In this document: piece by piece, positions 18,112-25,759 of the stretch
Layout of the letters: the number at the start of each line of letters is the position of its first letter
Position numbering within the stretch: position 1 is the stretch's first letter
NCBI RefSeq assembly: GCF_001956295.1
Contig: NZ_MRTD01000005.1
Coordinates: 62,001 to 126,000, forward strand
DNA length: 64,000 bases
Source of the DNA: Paenibacillus sp. FSL A5-0031
Lineage (GTDB): Bacteria > Bacillota > Bacilli > Paenibacillales > Paenibacillaceae
Direction: 5' to 3'
Notes under the pieces: generated by a model
Database searches by the model: none
Told to the model about the DNA's origin: nothing
The model's input: only the letters and a program-made list of their open reading frames with translations
Program-made: the position numbers and the translations under genes

Positions 18112-19131
18112 ATGTCTAAAGTACGTGTAGCAGTTATAGGTTGTGGATCGATTTCGAAATACCGTCATATCCCGGAATATGCAGCTCATGAGAATGTTGA
18201 GCTTGTTGCATTCGTAGATCCAATTATCGAGCGCGCAGAACACTATGCGAATTTGCATGGCGGCAAAGCGTTTGCTGATTTCGAAACGATGCTTGCAGAA
18301 ATCAAACCTGATGCAGTAAGCGTATGTACGCCAAATGCATTGCATGCTTCAATGTCAATTACTGCAGCTAATGCGGGCGCTCATGTTCTTGTTGAGAAAC
18401 CAATGGCTGTAACCGATGAAGAAGCGGAAGCGATGATTGAAGCAGCTAAGAAAAACGGCGTTCACTTGATGGTTGGCCACAACCAACGATTCATGCCGCC
18501 GCATGTTAAAGCGAAGCAAGTATTGCAGTCCGGCATTCTAGGCAAAGTACTTACATTCCGTACATCGTTTGGTCACCCTGGTCCAGATGGCTGGAGCATC
18601 GATGGCGCAGAAAGCTGGTTCTTCCGTAAGCCAGAAGCTATTATGGGCGCAATGGGCGATCTTGGCGTTCATAAATCCGATCTTATTCGCTGGATGCTTG
18701 ACGACGAAGTTTCAGAAGTAGCTGGTTTTGTTGGCACGCTTGATAAGGATACCGATGTTGATGATAACGCATCATGCTTGCTTCGTATGAAGAGCGGTGC
18801 AATCGGCACGCTTGTAGCAAGCTGGACTTACTATAAGGGTGAGGACAACAGCACTATTTTGTGGTGCGAGAACGGCGTTATGAAAATCGGTACGCATCCT
18901 GACGATCAAGTAATCGTAGAGCTGCGCAACGGCACAGTTGAGAAGCATAAAGTAGGCGCAATCTCAACTAACGATAAGCAAGAGACAAGCGGCGTAGTCA
19001 ATGCTTTCTTGGAAAGCATTCTTACGAACACAACACCTGCTGTAAGCGGTGAAGACGGCCGTGCTTCTTTGAAAGTTATCTTGTGTGCATTTGAGTCACA
19101 AGCAACAGGCAAATTCATTAGCGTAAACTAA
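18112..19131 (+). CDS. Gfo/Idh/MocA-family oxidoreductase
   Basis: A 339-residue NAD(P)-dependent sugar dehydrogenase. The Rossmann N-terminus has VAVIGCGSISKYRHIPEY and the family's diagnostic EKP motif (VLVEKPMAVTDEEA) near residue 95. The catalytic helix region MGDLGVHKSDLIRWML carries the usual GxxxxH pattern. It probably oxidises a sugar or cyclitol hydroxyl in the pathway shared with the upstream isomerase; the two genes are almost certainly co-transcribed. Substrate unknown. Confidence 0.92.
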   Translation: MSKVRVAVIGCGSISKYRHIPEYAAHENVELVAFVDPIIERAEHYANLHGGKAFADFETMLAEIKPDAVSVCTPNALHASMSITAANAGAHVLVEKPMAVTDEEAEAMIEAAKKNGVHLMVGHNQRFMPPHVKAKQVLQSGILGKVLTFRTSFGHPGPDGWSIDGAESWFFRKPEAIMGAMGDLGVHKSDLIRWMLDDEVSEVAGFVGTLDKDTDVDDNASCLLRMKSGAIGTLVASWTYYKGEDNSTILWCENGVMKIGTHPDDQVIVELRNGTVEKHKVGAISTNDKQETSGVVNAFLESILTNTTPAVSGEDGRASLKVILCAFESQATGKFISVN

Positions 19132-19142
19132 GCAATGTACAG

Positions 19143-19194
19143 GAATGCCTTCAACCGACGTGCGCAAGCCGTGAGGTTGGAGGTATTCTTTTTT
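19143..19194 (+). terminator. Rho-independent terminator
   Basis: GAATGCCTTCAACC pairs with GGTTGGAGGTATTC (one G-U pair), followed by six T residues. It closes the isomerase/dehydrogenase operon. Confidence 0.82.
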
Positions 19195-19209
19195 GCACAC
19201 TATCTTGCA

Positions 19210-19238
19210 TTGCAGAATAGCATGTGGTAAATTATACA
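19210..19238 (+). promoter_or_regulatory. Putative sigma-A promoter of the PadR operon
   Basis: TTGCAG (19210-19215), a 17-base spacer and TATACA (19233-19238) form a good housekeeping promoter about 115 bases upstream of the PadR gene. The leader between them contains an imperfect dyad near 19268-19290 where PadR might autoregulate (inference). Confidence 0.5.
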
Positions 19239-19351
19239 AAAGACGGAATTGCTGTACGGTGCTATACTGTATTGATTAATAGTAAGTTATGCTTAGTATC
19301 TTTCCACATACAGTACCGAAGAATTAGAACTTCAATGATGGAGGACACGAA

Positions 19352-19672
19352 ATGAACATTCAATTTAAAAAGGGCGTGCTTGAAATATGCGTTCTTGTGC
19401 TTGCGACAAGGGGAGACCGATATGGCTATGAGCTGGCTGTTAAAATTTCCGAAAAGTTTGAAGTAGCAGTCGGAAGCGTATATCCATTACTAAGCAGATT
19501 GACACAGGACGGCTATTTCTCAACCTATTTGAAGGAATCAACTGAAGGCCCGCCTCGGAAATATTATCAATTAACAGCAGAGGGCTGGAGTCATATGCGC
19601 AAATTAATTGCAGAATGGGAAAGTTTCACGCAATCCGTAAATGAAATTGTAGAGGAAGGTTTAAGACCATGA
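19352..19672 (+). CDS. PadR-family transcriptional regulator
   Basis: A 106-residue PadR-type winged helix protein (KKGVLEICVLVLATRGDRYGYELAVKI, then VGSVYPLLSRLTQDGYFST and GPPRKYYQLT). It has the short C-terminal dimerisation helix typical of subfamily 2. GGAGG lies upstream of the ATG. Its stop overlaps the start of the HAAS-domain gene (ATGA), and that gene overlaps the DUF4097 gene the same way, so the three form one tightly coupled operon. PadR proteins of this operon type usually repress their own operon in response to envelope stress (family knowledge). Confidence 0.92.
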   Translation: MNIQFKKGVLEICVLVLATRGDRYGYELAVKISEKFEVAVGSVYPLLSRLTQDGYFSTYLKESTEGPPRKYYQLTAEGWSHMRKLIAEWESFTQSVNEIVEEGLRP

Positions 19673-20226
19673 CGACAAGAGATCGATATATGTTGGAGCT
19701 TGAGAGCATGCTCAAAGTCATTCCAGAGCCGCAGCGGAAGGAATGGCTGTACGATTATTATCTTCATTTTCAGCAAGCGGTAGAGAATGGTCAAACCGAG
19801 GAGCAAGCAGCAAGCGAGCTGGGAGATCCAAGAATGATTGCGAACGAGATGCTGCTTGGATACCGAGTTAATCAAGCAGAGACGAACAAGGGCTTCGGAA
19901 AGCTCTCTAAGGCTGTATTTGCAACAGCAAGCCTTGGTTTATTCAATATTATATTCGTTCTAGGACCCTATCTGGCTCTGGCGTCGGTCATTGTTGCTTT
20001 ATGGGCGTCAGCTTTGGGAATAGGCGTAGGCGGTATCGGAATCATGGTAGAGAGCTTATGGAACGGCACATTTACTATGCCGCAGGCATTGACGATAGGC
20101 TTGATTACAAGCTCAATTACGATTTTACTCATCATCGGCTTAAAGGCACTTACAACTTCCTTCTATAAAATGACCTTAAAATATTTGAAATTCAACACAA
20201 GAATTGTAAAGGGGAATAACAAATGA
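19669..20226 (+). CDS. HAAS/DUF1700-domain membrane protein
   Basis: A 185-residue protein with the N-terminal HAAS signature (YMLELESMLKVIPEPQRKEWLYDYYLHF, EEQAASELGDPRMIANEML). Two or three membrane helices follow (about residues 85-110 and 140-165). HAAS proteins accompany PadR regulators and DUF4097 proteins and are thought to act as membrane-bound signalling partners. It overlaps both neighbours by four bases. Confidence 0.88.
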   Translation: MTTRDRYMLELESMLKVIPEPQRKEWLYDYYLHFQQAVENGQTEEQAASELGDPRMIANEMLLGYRVNQAETNKGFGKLSKAVFATASLGLFNIIFVLGPYLALASVIVALWASALGIGVGGIGIMVESLWNGTFTMPQALTIGLITSSITILLIIGLKALTTSFYKMTLKYLKFNTRIVKGNNK

Positions 20227-21062
20227 AAAAACTAGCCGCATTCGCTTTAATTTTGCTTGGTATAGGAGTACTTTGCGCGTTTTTTGTATTCGATAAAGAT
20301 GAACTTGTAACGAAATTTCAGGGCGAACCTTTTTTGCAGGAAAAAACGATTGATGCATCGTCCATTCGCTCGATCCATGCGGAGACGGATACGTTTAATA
20401 TCACTTTCGTTCCCGGCACAGCAGATGATATTAAAGTGAGACTTGAAGGAGATGTAAGTGAAAAGCTTGCTGGAGACGTCATTCTAACGGCAGCTCCTAA
20501 AGGGGATACGCTTAATATTGAGGCAAATACGAAGGATCGTTTTACATTCGGTATTTCTATCGTTAACTTGAAGCTGACGATTGAGGTGCCTGCTAAGCTA
20601 TGGACCTCAGTTGATATCGAAACCGATACAGGAAACATTGTAGTGAATCAGATGGAAGTTGACAAAATGAAATTAAAATCAGAAACCGGCAATATAAAAT
20701 TAACGAATTACACGGCTCAGGAGCTTGAATTAAAAACAGATACTGGAAACATTAATATTGCGGACGGAAAAGGCATTCTAAAAGCAGAATCTGAGACGGG
20801 AAATGTACGAGTTGAAACAGAGGAATTACGCAGCGATCTTTCAATTAAGACGGATACCGGGAATATTATCGTTAATGCAGATAAGCAGCCTGCTTCGGCT
20901 ACTATTCGTATCAAGAAGGATACCGGAAACAGCAAGGTGGATTGGGATGGTTTCTCGGTTAACAAGGAGACAGAAAATAATATTGAAGGTATAATCGGCA
21001 GCGGTGATATCCAAATAAGCATGGAGTCGGAGACGGGCAACATCAAACTCGGCACTCGATAA
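20223..21062 (+). CDS. DUF4097-family beta-repeat protein
   Basis: A 279-residue protein with an N-terminal membrane anchor (residues 5-23) and an extracytoplasmic beta-solenoid. At least seven short repeats carry the core TGN (ETDTGNIVV, SETGNIKL, KTDTGNINI, SETGNVRV, KTDTGNIIV, KDTGNSKV, SETGNIKL). TDTGN and SETGN types alternate at first. This is the DUF4097 adhesin-like fold of PadR-HAAS operons; its molecular role is not established here. A terminator follows. Confidence 0.88.
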   Translation: MKKLAAFALILLGIGVLCAFFVFDKDELVTKFQGEPFLQEKTIDASSIRSIHAETDTFNITFVPGTADDIKVRLEGDVSEKLAGDVILTAAPKGDTLNIEANTKDRFTFGISIVNLKLTIEVPAKLWTSVDIETDTGNIVVNQMEVDKMKLKSETGNIKLTNYTAQELELKTDTGNINIADGKGILKAESETGNVRVETEELRSDLSIKTDTGNIIVNADKQPASATIRIKKDTGNSKVDWDGFSVNKETENNIEGIIGSGDIQISMESETGNIKLGTR

Positions 21063-21087
21063 GCAAAAATAGATTTATAAAAACAAG

Positions 21088-21126
21088 AAGCAAGTCGTGG
21101 AATATATCCATGGCTTGCTTTTTTTA
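21088..21126 (+). terminator. Rho-independent terminator
   Basis: AAGCAAG (21088-21094) pairs with CTTGCTT (21114-21120), with a partly paired loop, followed by a T-run. It ends the PadR operon. Confidence 0.75.
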
Positions 21127-21200
21127 TGTGTTTGCCGTCTCGATTCATTCATGTATCGCATAAAATATAGCAATTGTTTATCGAGAGGATGCGATGCGTA

Positions 21201-21887
21201 ATGGTCGTAGAGCGCAAATATTTTCAAAGGTTTACTTTTGCGGAGTATGTTGAGTATTTGAAACCATTCGTATCAAAAGTGAAGTTTTCGCAGATTCATG
21301 TGCATGGAACATGGAAGCCGACTATTGTGGATTACCGGAGAGCTGCGGATAAAATGAAAATCATTCAAGGGATGTGGCGGTTTCATGCAATTACCCAAAA
21401 TTGGGGTGATATCGCCCAGCATGCAACGATCGACCCTGACGGCTATATATGGGAGGGGCGTTCTCTTCTGGAAGCGCCGGCCTCTGCTGTTGGCTACAAC
21501 GACCCTGATCCAGATCGCATACATCCGTTTATGTTCGAGATGATCGGTAATTTTGATGTTGGAGCGGAGAAGCTGGAAGGTGCTCAGCTTGCTTCAGCCG
21601 TTAAGCTGACAAGTCAAATTGCTGCCATGTGGAAGCTGCCAGACAGTCAAATTTTGTTTCATCGCGAAATGAATCCAGCGAAAACATGTCCAGGAAGTTC
21701 AGTTAGCAAAGCGGCTTTCTTAGAGCTTGTTCGCGACTGGAGGGATGTTGATATGAACGCATCAGATGCTAACAAAATTATCTCTACTTGGCTCTCTCCA
21801 GCATGGTTTGCAGCAACGACAAAAGCGGAGAAAGATGAAATTCATCGGCTCGCAAACGAGCTTCGAAAAGCTAGCGGTCAGCTCTAA
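21201..21887 (+). CDS. N-acetylmuramoyl-L-alanine amidase-like (PGRP/amidase_2) protein
   Basis: About 228 residues. The amidase_2 fold is indicated by IHVHGTWKP (first zinc-ligand region), MWRFHAITQNWGDIAQHATIDPDGYIWEGR (the usual G-W-x-D-I-x-Y-H-like block, modified), and FHREMNPAKTCPGS, which supplies the second His and Cys ligands. Such enzymes cut the lactyl amide between muramic acid and L-Ala in peptidoglycan. No signal peptide is visible, so export or action after lysis is uncertain. The start at 21201 (MVVERKYF) is the best guess; ATG at 21189 and TTG at 21174 are in frame alternatives. A short helical tail ends the protein. Confidence 0.75.
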   Translation: MVVERKYFQRFTFAEYVEYLKPFVSKVKFSQIHVHGTWKPTIVDYRRAADKMKIIQGMWRFHAITQNWGDIAQHATIDPDGYIWEGRSLLEAPASAVGYNDPDPDRIHPFMFEMIGNFDVGAEKLEGAQLASAVKLTSQIAAMWKLPDSQILFHREMNPAKTCPGSSVSKAAFLELVRDWRDVDMNASDANKIISTWLSPAWFAATTKAEKDEIHRLANELRKASGQL

Positions 21888-21962
21888 AAGCAGCAAAAAA
21901 CGGTGATGAGCATATTCTCATAAAGCAGTAATGGTGCTGTTTTGCAAGCTATTTTCACGCGA

Positions 21963-22100
21963 TTACCAGTTTTTGTGTCATGAAACACCAAAAACCCCAT
22001 GGTAAGATAAGTGGCGTCAGGAAGAACGATGCGCAAACAAAACGAATGCGCAGCTGAAAAAGCTTCAGTCGTCAGACGCTTTTTTACAAAAACTTATCTT
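21963..22100 (+). promoter_or_regulatory. Structured 5' leader of the CAP-domain gene (candidate riboregulator)
   Basis: Several nested stems fill this leader. Stem A is TTACCA (21963-21968) with TGGTAA (22000-22005), extended inside by TTTTTG with CAAAAA and TGT with ACA. Stem B is AAGATAAG (22004-22011) with CTTATCTT (22093-22100), closing just before the AGGAGG ribosome site at 22104. Inside B, GCGTC (22014) pairs with GACGC (22079) and ACGA with TCGT, enclosing two hairpins: TGCGCA/TGCGCA and CTGAA/TTCAG. GACGC runs into six T residues, so the inner part can be a terminator. I do not recognise a known riboswitch class. Confidence 0.5.
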
Positions 22101-22117
22101 ATTAGGAGGATTCATTC

Positions 22118-22996
22118 ATGAAGATGCAACCAATACGTGTAGGTGTCGCTGGCATAATCGCAGCAACGGTGATCGGCGCAGGTTTTACGGCTCCAACGGC
22201 AGGTGCAGCACCGGCTGTGAAAACTTTCTCCACGATTCAACAACCATGCCTCATTAGCCAAGATACGATCAAACAGATCGGTGATAAATATGGAATAGAT
22301 TTTAGCAAGCTTTTGAATGGCAGCTTCATTCAATGGCCTACGACAGGCGGTAACACAGGAACAGTAACAAAACCGGGAACAGGTACTGGAACAGTAACTA
22401 ATCCGGGAACAGGCACTGGAACAGTAACAAAACCAGGAACAGGTACTGGAACAGTAACTAAGCCAGGAACAGGTACTGGAACAGTAACAAAACCAGGAAC
22501 TGGTACAGGAACAGTAACAAAACCAGGAACAGGTACTGGAACAGTAACAAAACCGGGAACAGGCACTGGGACTGGTACAGGAACTGAAACAAAACCAGGC
22601 ACAGGTACTGACACAGGAGCTTCCAATTTGAGTGCTTATCAATCACAAGTTGTCGACTTAGTTAATAAGGAACGTGCTAAAGCGGGCTTGTCCGCTTTGA
22701 AGAGCGATACGCTTCTTACGAAAGTAGCATCAGAGAAAGCAAGAGATATGGACGTTAACAATTACTTCAGCCACACATCGCCGACTTACGGATCTCCATT
22801 TGATATGATGCGTTCTTTCGGAGTGACTTATTCTTATGCTGGTGAGAACATTGCTTCTGGTCAAAAAACACCACAAGATGTTATGACTGCTTGGATGAAC
22901 AGCCCAGGTCACAAAGCAAACATTCTTAGCGGCAACTTTACTAAAATCGGCGTTGGTTATGTAAACGGCGAATGGGTTCAAATGTTTATCGGCTAG
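22118..22996 (+). CDS. Secreted CAP/SCP-domain protein with Gly-Thr repeat linker
   Basis: A 292-residue secreted protein. A signal peptide covers about residues 1-31 (ends TAGAA). A short conserved segment (about 32-72) contains [15 protein letters not shown] linker of roughly 90 residues consists of decapeptide repeats [10 protein letters not shown]. The C-terminal CAP domain (about 170-292) shows [42 protein letters not shown] and [12 protein letters not shown], the YkwD-like bacterial subfamily. The His and Glu residues of the CAP cleft are present. Function of these proteins is poorly known; surface association is likely. The linker repeats are 30-base DNA repeats prone to length change. 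Confidence 0.9.
   Translation: MKMQPIRVGVAGIIAATVIGAGFTAPTAGAAPAVKTFSTIQQPCLISQDTIKQIGDKYGIDFSKLLNGSFIQWPTTGGNTGTVTKPGTGTGTVTNPGTGTGTVTKPGTGTGTVTKPGTGTGTVTKPGTGTGTVTKPGTGTGTVTKPGTGTGTGTGTETKPGTGTDTGASNLSAYQSQVVDLVNKERAKAGLSALKSDTLLTKVASEKARDMDVNNYFSHTSPTYGSPFDMMRSFGVTYSYAGENIASGQKTPQDVMTAWMNSPGHKANILSGNFTKIGVGYVNGEWVQMFIG
22346..22615 (+). repeat. Tandem 30-base coding repeat
   Basis: About eight to nine copies of a 30-base unit (core GGAACAGGTACTGGAACAGT) encode [10 protein letters not shown]. Third-position changes such as CCGGGA/CCAGGA and GGTACT/GGCACT show some divergence. The last copies are altered to [12 protein letters not shown] and GTGTDTGAS. Confidence 0.9.
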
Positions 22997-23027
22997 TCTT
23001 TCCTTAAACCTTAGACAACAGCAATAC

Positions 23028-23053
23028 GTTAAGGGCGTACAACCGCCCTTAAC
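23028..23053 (+). terminator. Hairpin between CAP and LysM-3D genes
   Basis: GTTAAGGGCG pairs perfectly with CGCCCTTAAC around a six-base loop. No T-run follows, so termination is uncertain; it may be an RNA-stabilising element. A second small hairpin (GAAGTT/AACTTC) lies further on. Confidence 0.5.
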
Positions 23054-23115
23054 AAGATTTATAATCACGTGATCGAAGTTGTGAAACTTCGGGAACGCAC
23101 AGGAGGATTTACCCC

Positions 23116-23754
23116 ATGTTTAAAAAACGTACATTAGCAGCAGCAGTAGTAGGATTATCGGTTATGATGGCAGCAGGAACAGTAAGTGCAGCTTCGAAAA
23201 CACATACAGCGAATGACAATGATACATTCTGGAAGCTATCCAAGCAGTACAGTGTACCTTTGGATACACTAATGGAAGCTAATCCTAAGATAGATCCGCT
23301 TAACCTATATAAAGGTTTAAAGCTTACTATACCTTCCACAGAAGCTTCTGTAGAGAAGAAACCGGCAACGATGAATTCAGCAGCTGACGACTCCTCAAAA
23401 ACAGTTAAAGCTATGAATGGTAAAGAATACGCTTACTCGAAAGCGCTTCTCGTACAAGCTACAGCTTATACAGCAGCAGCATCTGAGAATGGCAAGTGGG
23501 GCGCAGTCGACTACTTTGGAGACAAGCTCCAGGTTGGTACGATTGCCGTAGATCCGAAAATGATACCTCTTGGCACTAAGCTTTATGTGACAGGGTATTC
23601 CTATAATGGTTTGCCGCAAGGCGGAATGATTGCAACAGCAACAGATATTGGCGGTTCGATTAAAGGCAATCGCGTTGATATTTTTGTACCAGGCTCAACA
23701 AGCCAAGCCATGTCTTTTGGTATTCAAAACGTGAAAGTATTCGTTCTTGAATAA
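23116..23754 (+). CDS. Secreted LysM and 3D-domain protein
   Basis: A 212-residue secreted protein. The signal peptide ends near VSAAS (residue 26). A LysM peptidoglycan-binding domain follows (TANDNDTFWKLSKQYSVPLDTLMEANPKI ... LYKGLKLTIP, residues 29-74). The C-terminal 3D domain (about 110-212) has the three conserved Asp residues (AVDPKMIPLG, ATDIGG, RVDIFV), as in YocH, YabE and MltA-type lytic enzymes. It is probably a cell-wall hydrolase or lytic transglycosylase. A ribosome site AGGAGG precedes the ATG. Confidence 0.9.
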   Translation: MFKKRTLAAAVVGLSVMMAAGTVSAASKTHTANDNDTFWKLSKQYSVPLDTLMEANPKIDPLNLYKGLKLTIPSTEASVEKKPATMNSAADDSSKTVKAMNGKEYAYSKALLVQATAYTAAASENGKWGAVDYFGDKLQVGTIAVDPKMIPLGTKLYVTGYSYNGLPQGGMIATATDIGGSIKGNRVDIFVPGSTSQAMSFGIQNVKVFVLE

Positions 23755-23768
23755 AAATATAGATGGAA

Positions 23769-23805
23769 AAGGCAATCCACTCTTCATGAGGGATTGCCTT
23801 TTTTT
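23769..23805 (+). terminator. Bidirectional terminator
   Basis: AAGGCAATCC pairs with GGATTGCCTT, with a T-run on the plus strand and a shorter one on the minus strand. It separates the LysM-3D gene from the convergent deacetylase gene. Confidence 0.82.
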
Positions 23806-23815
23806 GTACATAAAC

Positions 23816-24640
23816 TCAACGGGCTGCGGATTGTCCGACGAGCTCAGGCAATGTAACGAGCTCATACCCTTTGCTTTCCAGCAATTGGATGAGCTTCGGG
23901 AGTGCAGCAACCGTGCCGGATAAGTTTTGGCCGACTCCTCCGCCTGCGTGCTGTAAAATTATCGATCCAGGTTGAAGCGTTCTTTTTATATTTTGCAGCA
24001 CCAATGCGCTGCTAGGATTGTTTTTCCAATCTACGGAATCCACATCCCAGTTGACGATAGCAAAACCAGCCTGCTTGCTCCATCTTACTTGCTGAGGCAG
24101 CAGTTCACCGTATGGCGGTCGTATAAAGTGAGGAGAATATCCGACTATATTTTTTATTATGGTGTCCGTTCGCCAAATTTGCTTCTGATACTTCGTTAAA
24201 GTAAGCTTTGAAAAAATGGCATGGTCATAAGAGTGATTACCAATGACATGTCCTTCGTTATGTATCCGCTTTACTAATGCAGGGTATTTGGCAGCACGGT
24301 TCCCTACAATAAAAAAGGTAGCGCAAACATCATGCTCCGCTAATATATCCAAAATAGCTGGTGTATATCTTGGATCGGGAACATCATCAAACGTTAGCGC
24401 GACTCTTTTCTTATTACGAGGCCCATTAAGGAGAAAGGTATTGGGAAATTGCCTATGAAGCCTATCCCAAGACACGACAGCAGTTTTTCGTTTTTTTGAT
24501 TCTTTTGCAGGTTTGAACTGAGCTATTTGCTGCTTATCGGCAGCTGAAGCATAGGAATCGGTTGATAGGTTAAGCAGCATACAACCGATTAAAGCAATGC
24601 CCGCCACGGTCTTCCCTATTTTATGTGGTGTTTTCCACAT
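23816..24640 (-). CDS. Polysaccharide deacetylase (NodB-type, PdaA/CDA-like)
   Basis: A 274-residue secreted or membrane-anchored carbohydrate esterase 4. After a signal sequence (about residues 8-30), the NodB domain carries motif 1 TFDDVPD, motif 2 HSYDH, motif 3 RPPYGE, motif 4 VNWDVDSVDW and motif 5 ILQHAGG. The metal ligands (Asp and two His) are present. Such enzymes deacetylate N-acetylglucosamine or muramic residues in peptidoglycan or chitin. The ATG at 24640 is chosen because GGGGA stands about nine bases upstream; longer frames from 24709, 24694 or 24646 have worse sites. It is divergent from the FAH-family gene. Confidence 0.88.
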   Translation of the reverse strand: MWKTPHKIGKTVAGIALIGCMLLNLSTDSYASAADKQQIAQFKPAKESKKRKTAVVSWDRLHRQFPNTFLLNGPRNKKRVALTFDDVPDPRYTPAILDILAEHDVCATFFIVGNRAAKYPALVKRIHNEGHVIGNHSYDHAIFSKLTLTKYQKQIWRTDTIIKNIVGYSPHFIRPPYGELLPQQVRWSKQAGFAIVNWDVDSVDWKNNPSSALVLQNIKRTLQPGSIILQHAGGGVGQNLSGTVAALPKLIQLLESKGYELVTLPELVGQSAAR

Positions 24641-24782
24641 TTGCATCAGTCCCCATGATTGATTGTAAACAAGCCGTGCCGCTATTTTACCCATGCTGCA
24701 TACTTTCATGCGCTTTACTTTAAAAAAAGAGAGGCTTAAACTAAATATAGTTCACCAATTCATGGCAGGGAGGTTATCTTTT

Positions 24783-25667
24783 ATGAAGTTATTGCAGTTT
24801 AAGCAATCTGATCAACTAAGACTCGGCGTGCAGGTTGACTTAGGAATTATTGATATTAAAATGGCCTCTCAAGCTCTGGATATTCCAACTCCGCTTTCTA
24901 TAGAAGAAGTTATAAGAGGCGGTAAAACAGCATTAGCGGAACTTCAAGCGGTTATTGAGGCTGTCGTTGCAAATAACAACCACATGTATGTGCTACAGGA
25001 TACAACTTTCGCTTACGCACCGGTCGTTTCGAGCCCGCAAAAAATGATTTGCGTCGGTTTAAATTACCGCAAGCATGCAGAGGAGACGAAAGCTGAAATT
25101 CCGACCTCCCCTATTTTGTTTAATAAATTTGCCAATGCCCTGAGTGCACATGGTGATGAGGTGGAGCTGCCGCTTACGAGCAATGAGGTGGATTATGAAG
25201 CTGAGCTTGCGATCATTATAGGAAAAACGGCAAAAAACATCGAAGAAGCGGATGCGCTTGATTATGTTTTTGGCTATAGCTGCGCTAACGATTTGTCAGC
25301 GAGGAACCTGCAGCGCCGAACATCCCAGTGGATGCTTGGCAAAAGCTGCGACGGATTTGCACCAATTGGTCCTTATATTGTAACGGCAGATGAAGTAAAT
25401 GATCCGGATAAGCTCACTATTTCTTGCCGCGTAAACGGTGTTCAAAAGCAGCATTCGAATACGGAAGATATGATTTTTTCTTGCCGATCTATCATTAGTT
25501 ATATTTCTAAGCATATGACACTCGTACCTGGCGATATCATATTAACAGGGACTCCGGAAGGGGTAGTAATCGGATACCCGAGAGATCAAAGGGTGTATTT
25601 AAAATCAGGTGATGTGGTAACCGTGGAAATCGAGCAGCTTGGTGAGTTAACTGTCACAATGAGATAA
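24783..25667 (+). CDS. Fumarylacetoacetate hydrolase-family protein
   Basis: A 294-residue FAH-superfamily enzyme. The fold begins with a small N-terminal domain (1-75), then MICVGLNYRKHAEE, the metal-binding VDYEAELAIIIG, NDLSARNLQ, and the C-terminal LTGTPEGV loop. Members cleave or decarboxylate 2-oxo acids such as acylpyruvates, 2-keto-3-deoxy sugar acids or homoprotocatechuate products using Mg or Mn. The start at 24783 follows AGGGAGG by nine bases; the longer frame from 24693 overlaps the divergent deacetylase. The specific substrate is unclear. Confidence 0.88.
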   Translation: MKLLQFKQSDQLRLGVQVDLGIIDIKMASQALDIPTPLSIEEVIRGGKTALAELQAVIEAVVANNNHMYVLQDTTFAYAPVVSSPQKMICVGLNYRKHAEETKAEIPTSPILFNKFANALSAHGDEVELPLTSNEVDYEAELAIIIGKTAKNIEEADALDYVFGYSCANDLSARNLQRRTSQWMLGKSCDGFAPIGPYIVTADEVNDPDKLTISCRVNGVQKQHSNTEDMIFSCRSIISYISKHMTLVPGDIILTGTPEGVVIGYPRDQRVYLKSGDVVTVEIEQLGELTVTMR

Positions 25668-25706
25668 TGAAATGCAATTGATAATCATTTTCGTCCGTTG
25701 TATAAT
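25662..25706 (+). promoter_or_regulatory. Fur-like box over a consensus promoter
   Basis: TTGATA (25678-25683), exactly 17 bases, then TATAAT (25701-25706) make a near-ideal sigma-A promoter. The -35 is embedded in ATAATGAAATGCAATTGATAATCATTTTC. Within it TGATAATCATTTTC matches the Fur 7-1-7 consensus (TGATAATnATTATCA) perfectly in the left half and in most of the right half. Repression by Fur with iron is expected. Confidence 0.65.
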
Positions 25707-25759
25707 AAATCGTATCGTTTATTATTGTACATTCATGTTATGGAAGGACGAGAACATCA

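Noticed and set aside
17343..18113. Long minus-strand frame opposite the epimerase gene
   Set aside because: A shadow: the plus strand has a family-consistent TIM-barrel protein with a ribosome site, and the antisense protein has no recognisable features.
22346..22615. CRISPR-like regular repeats
   Set aside because: The units are contiguous, have no unique spacers and encode an in-frame peptide linker.
22330..22626. Minus-strand 98-residue frame rich in PVPVPG repeats
   Set aside because: It is the antisense reading of the GT-rich linker repeat of the CAP-domain gene; no ribosome site and no independent evidence.
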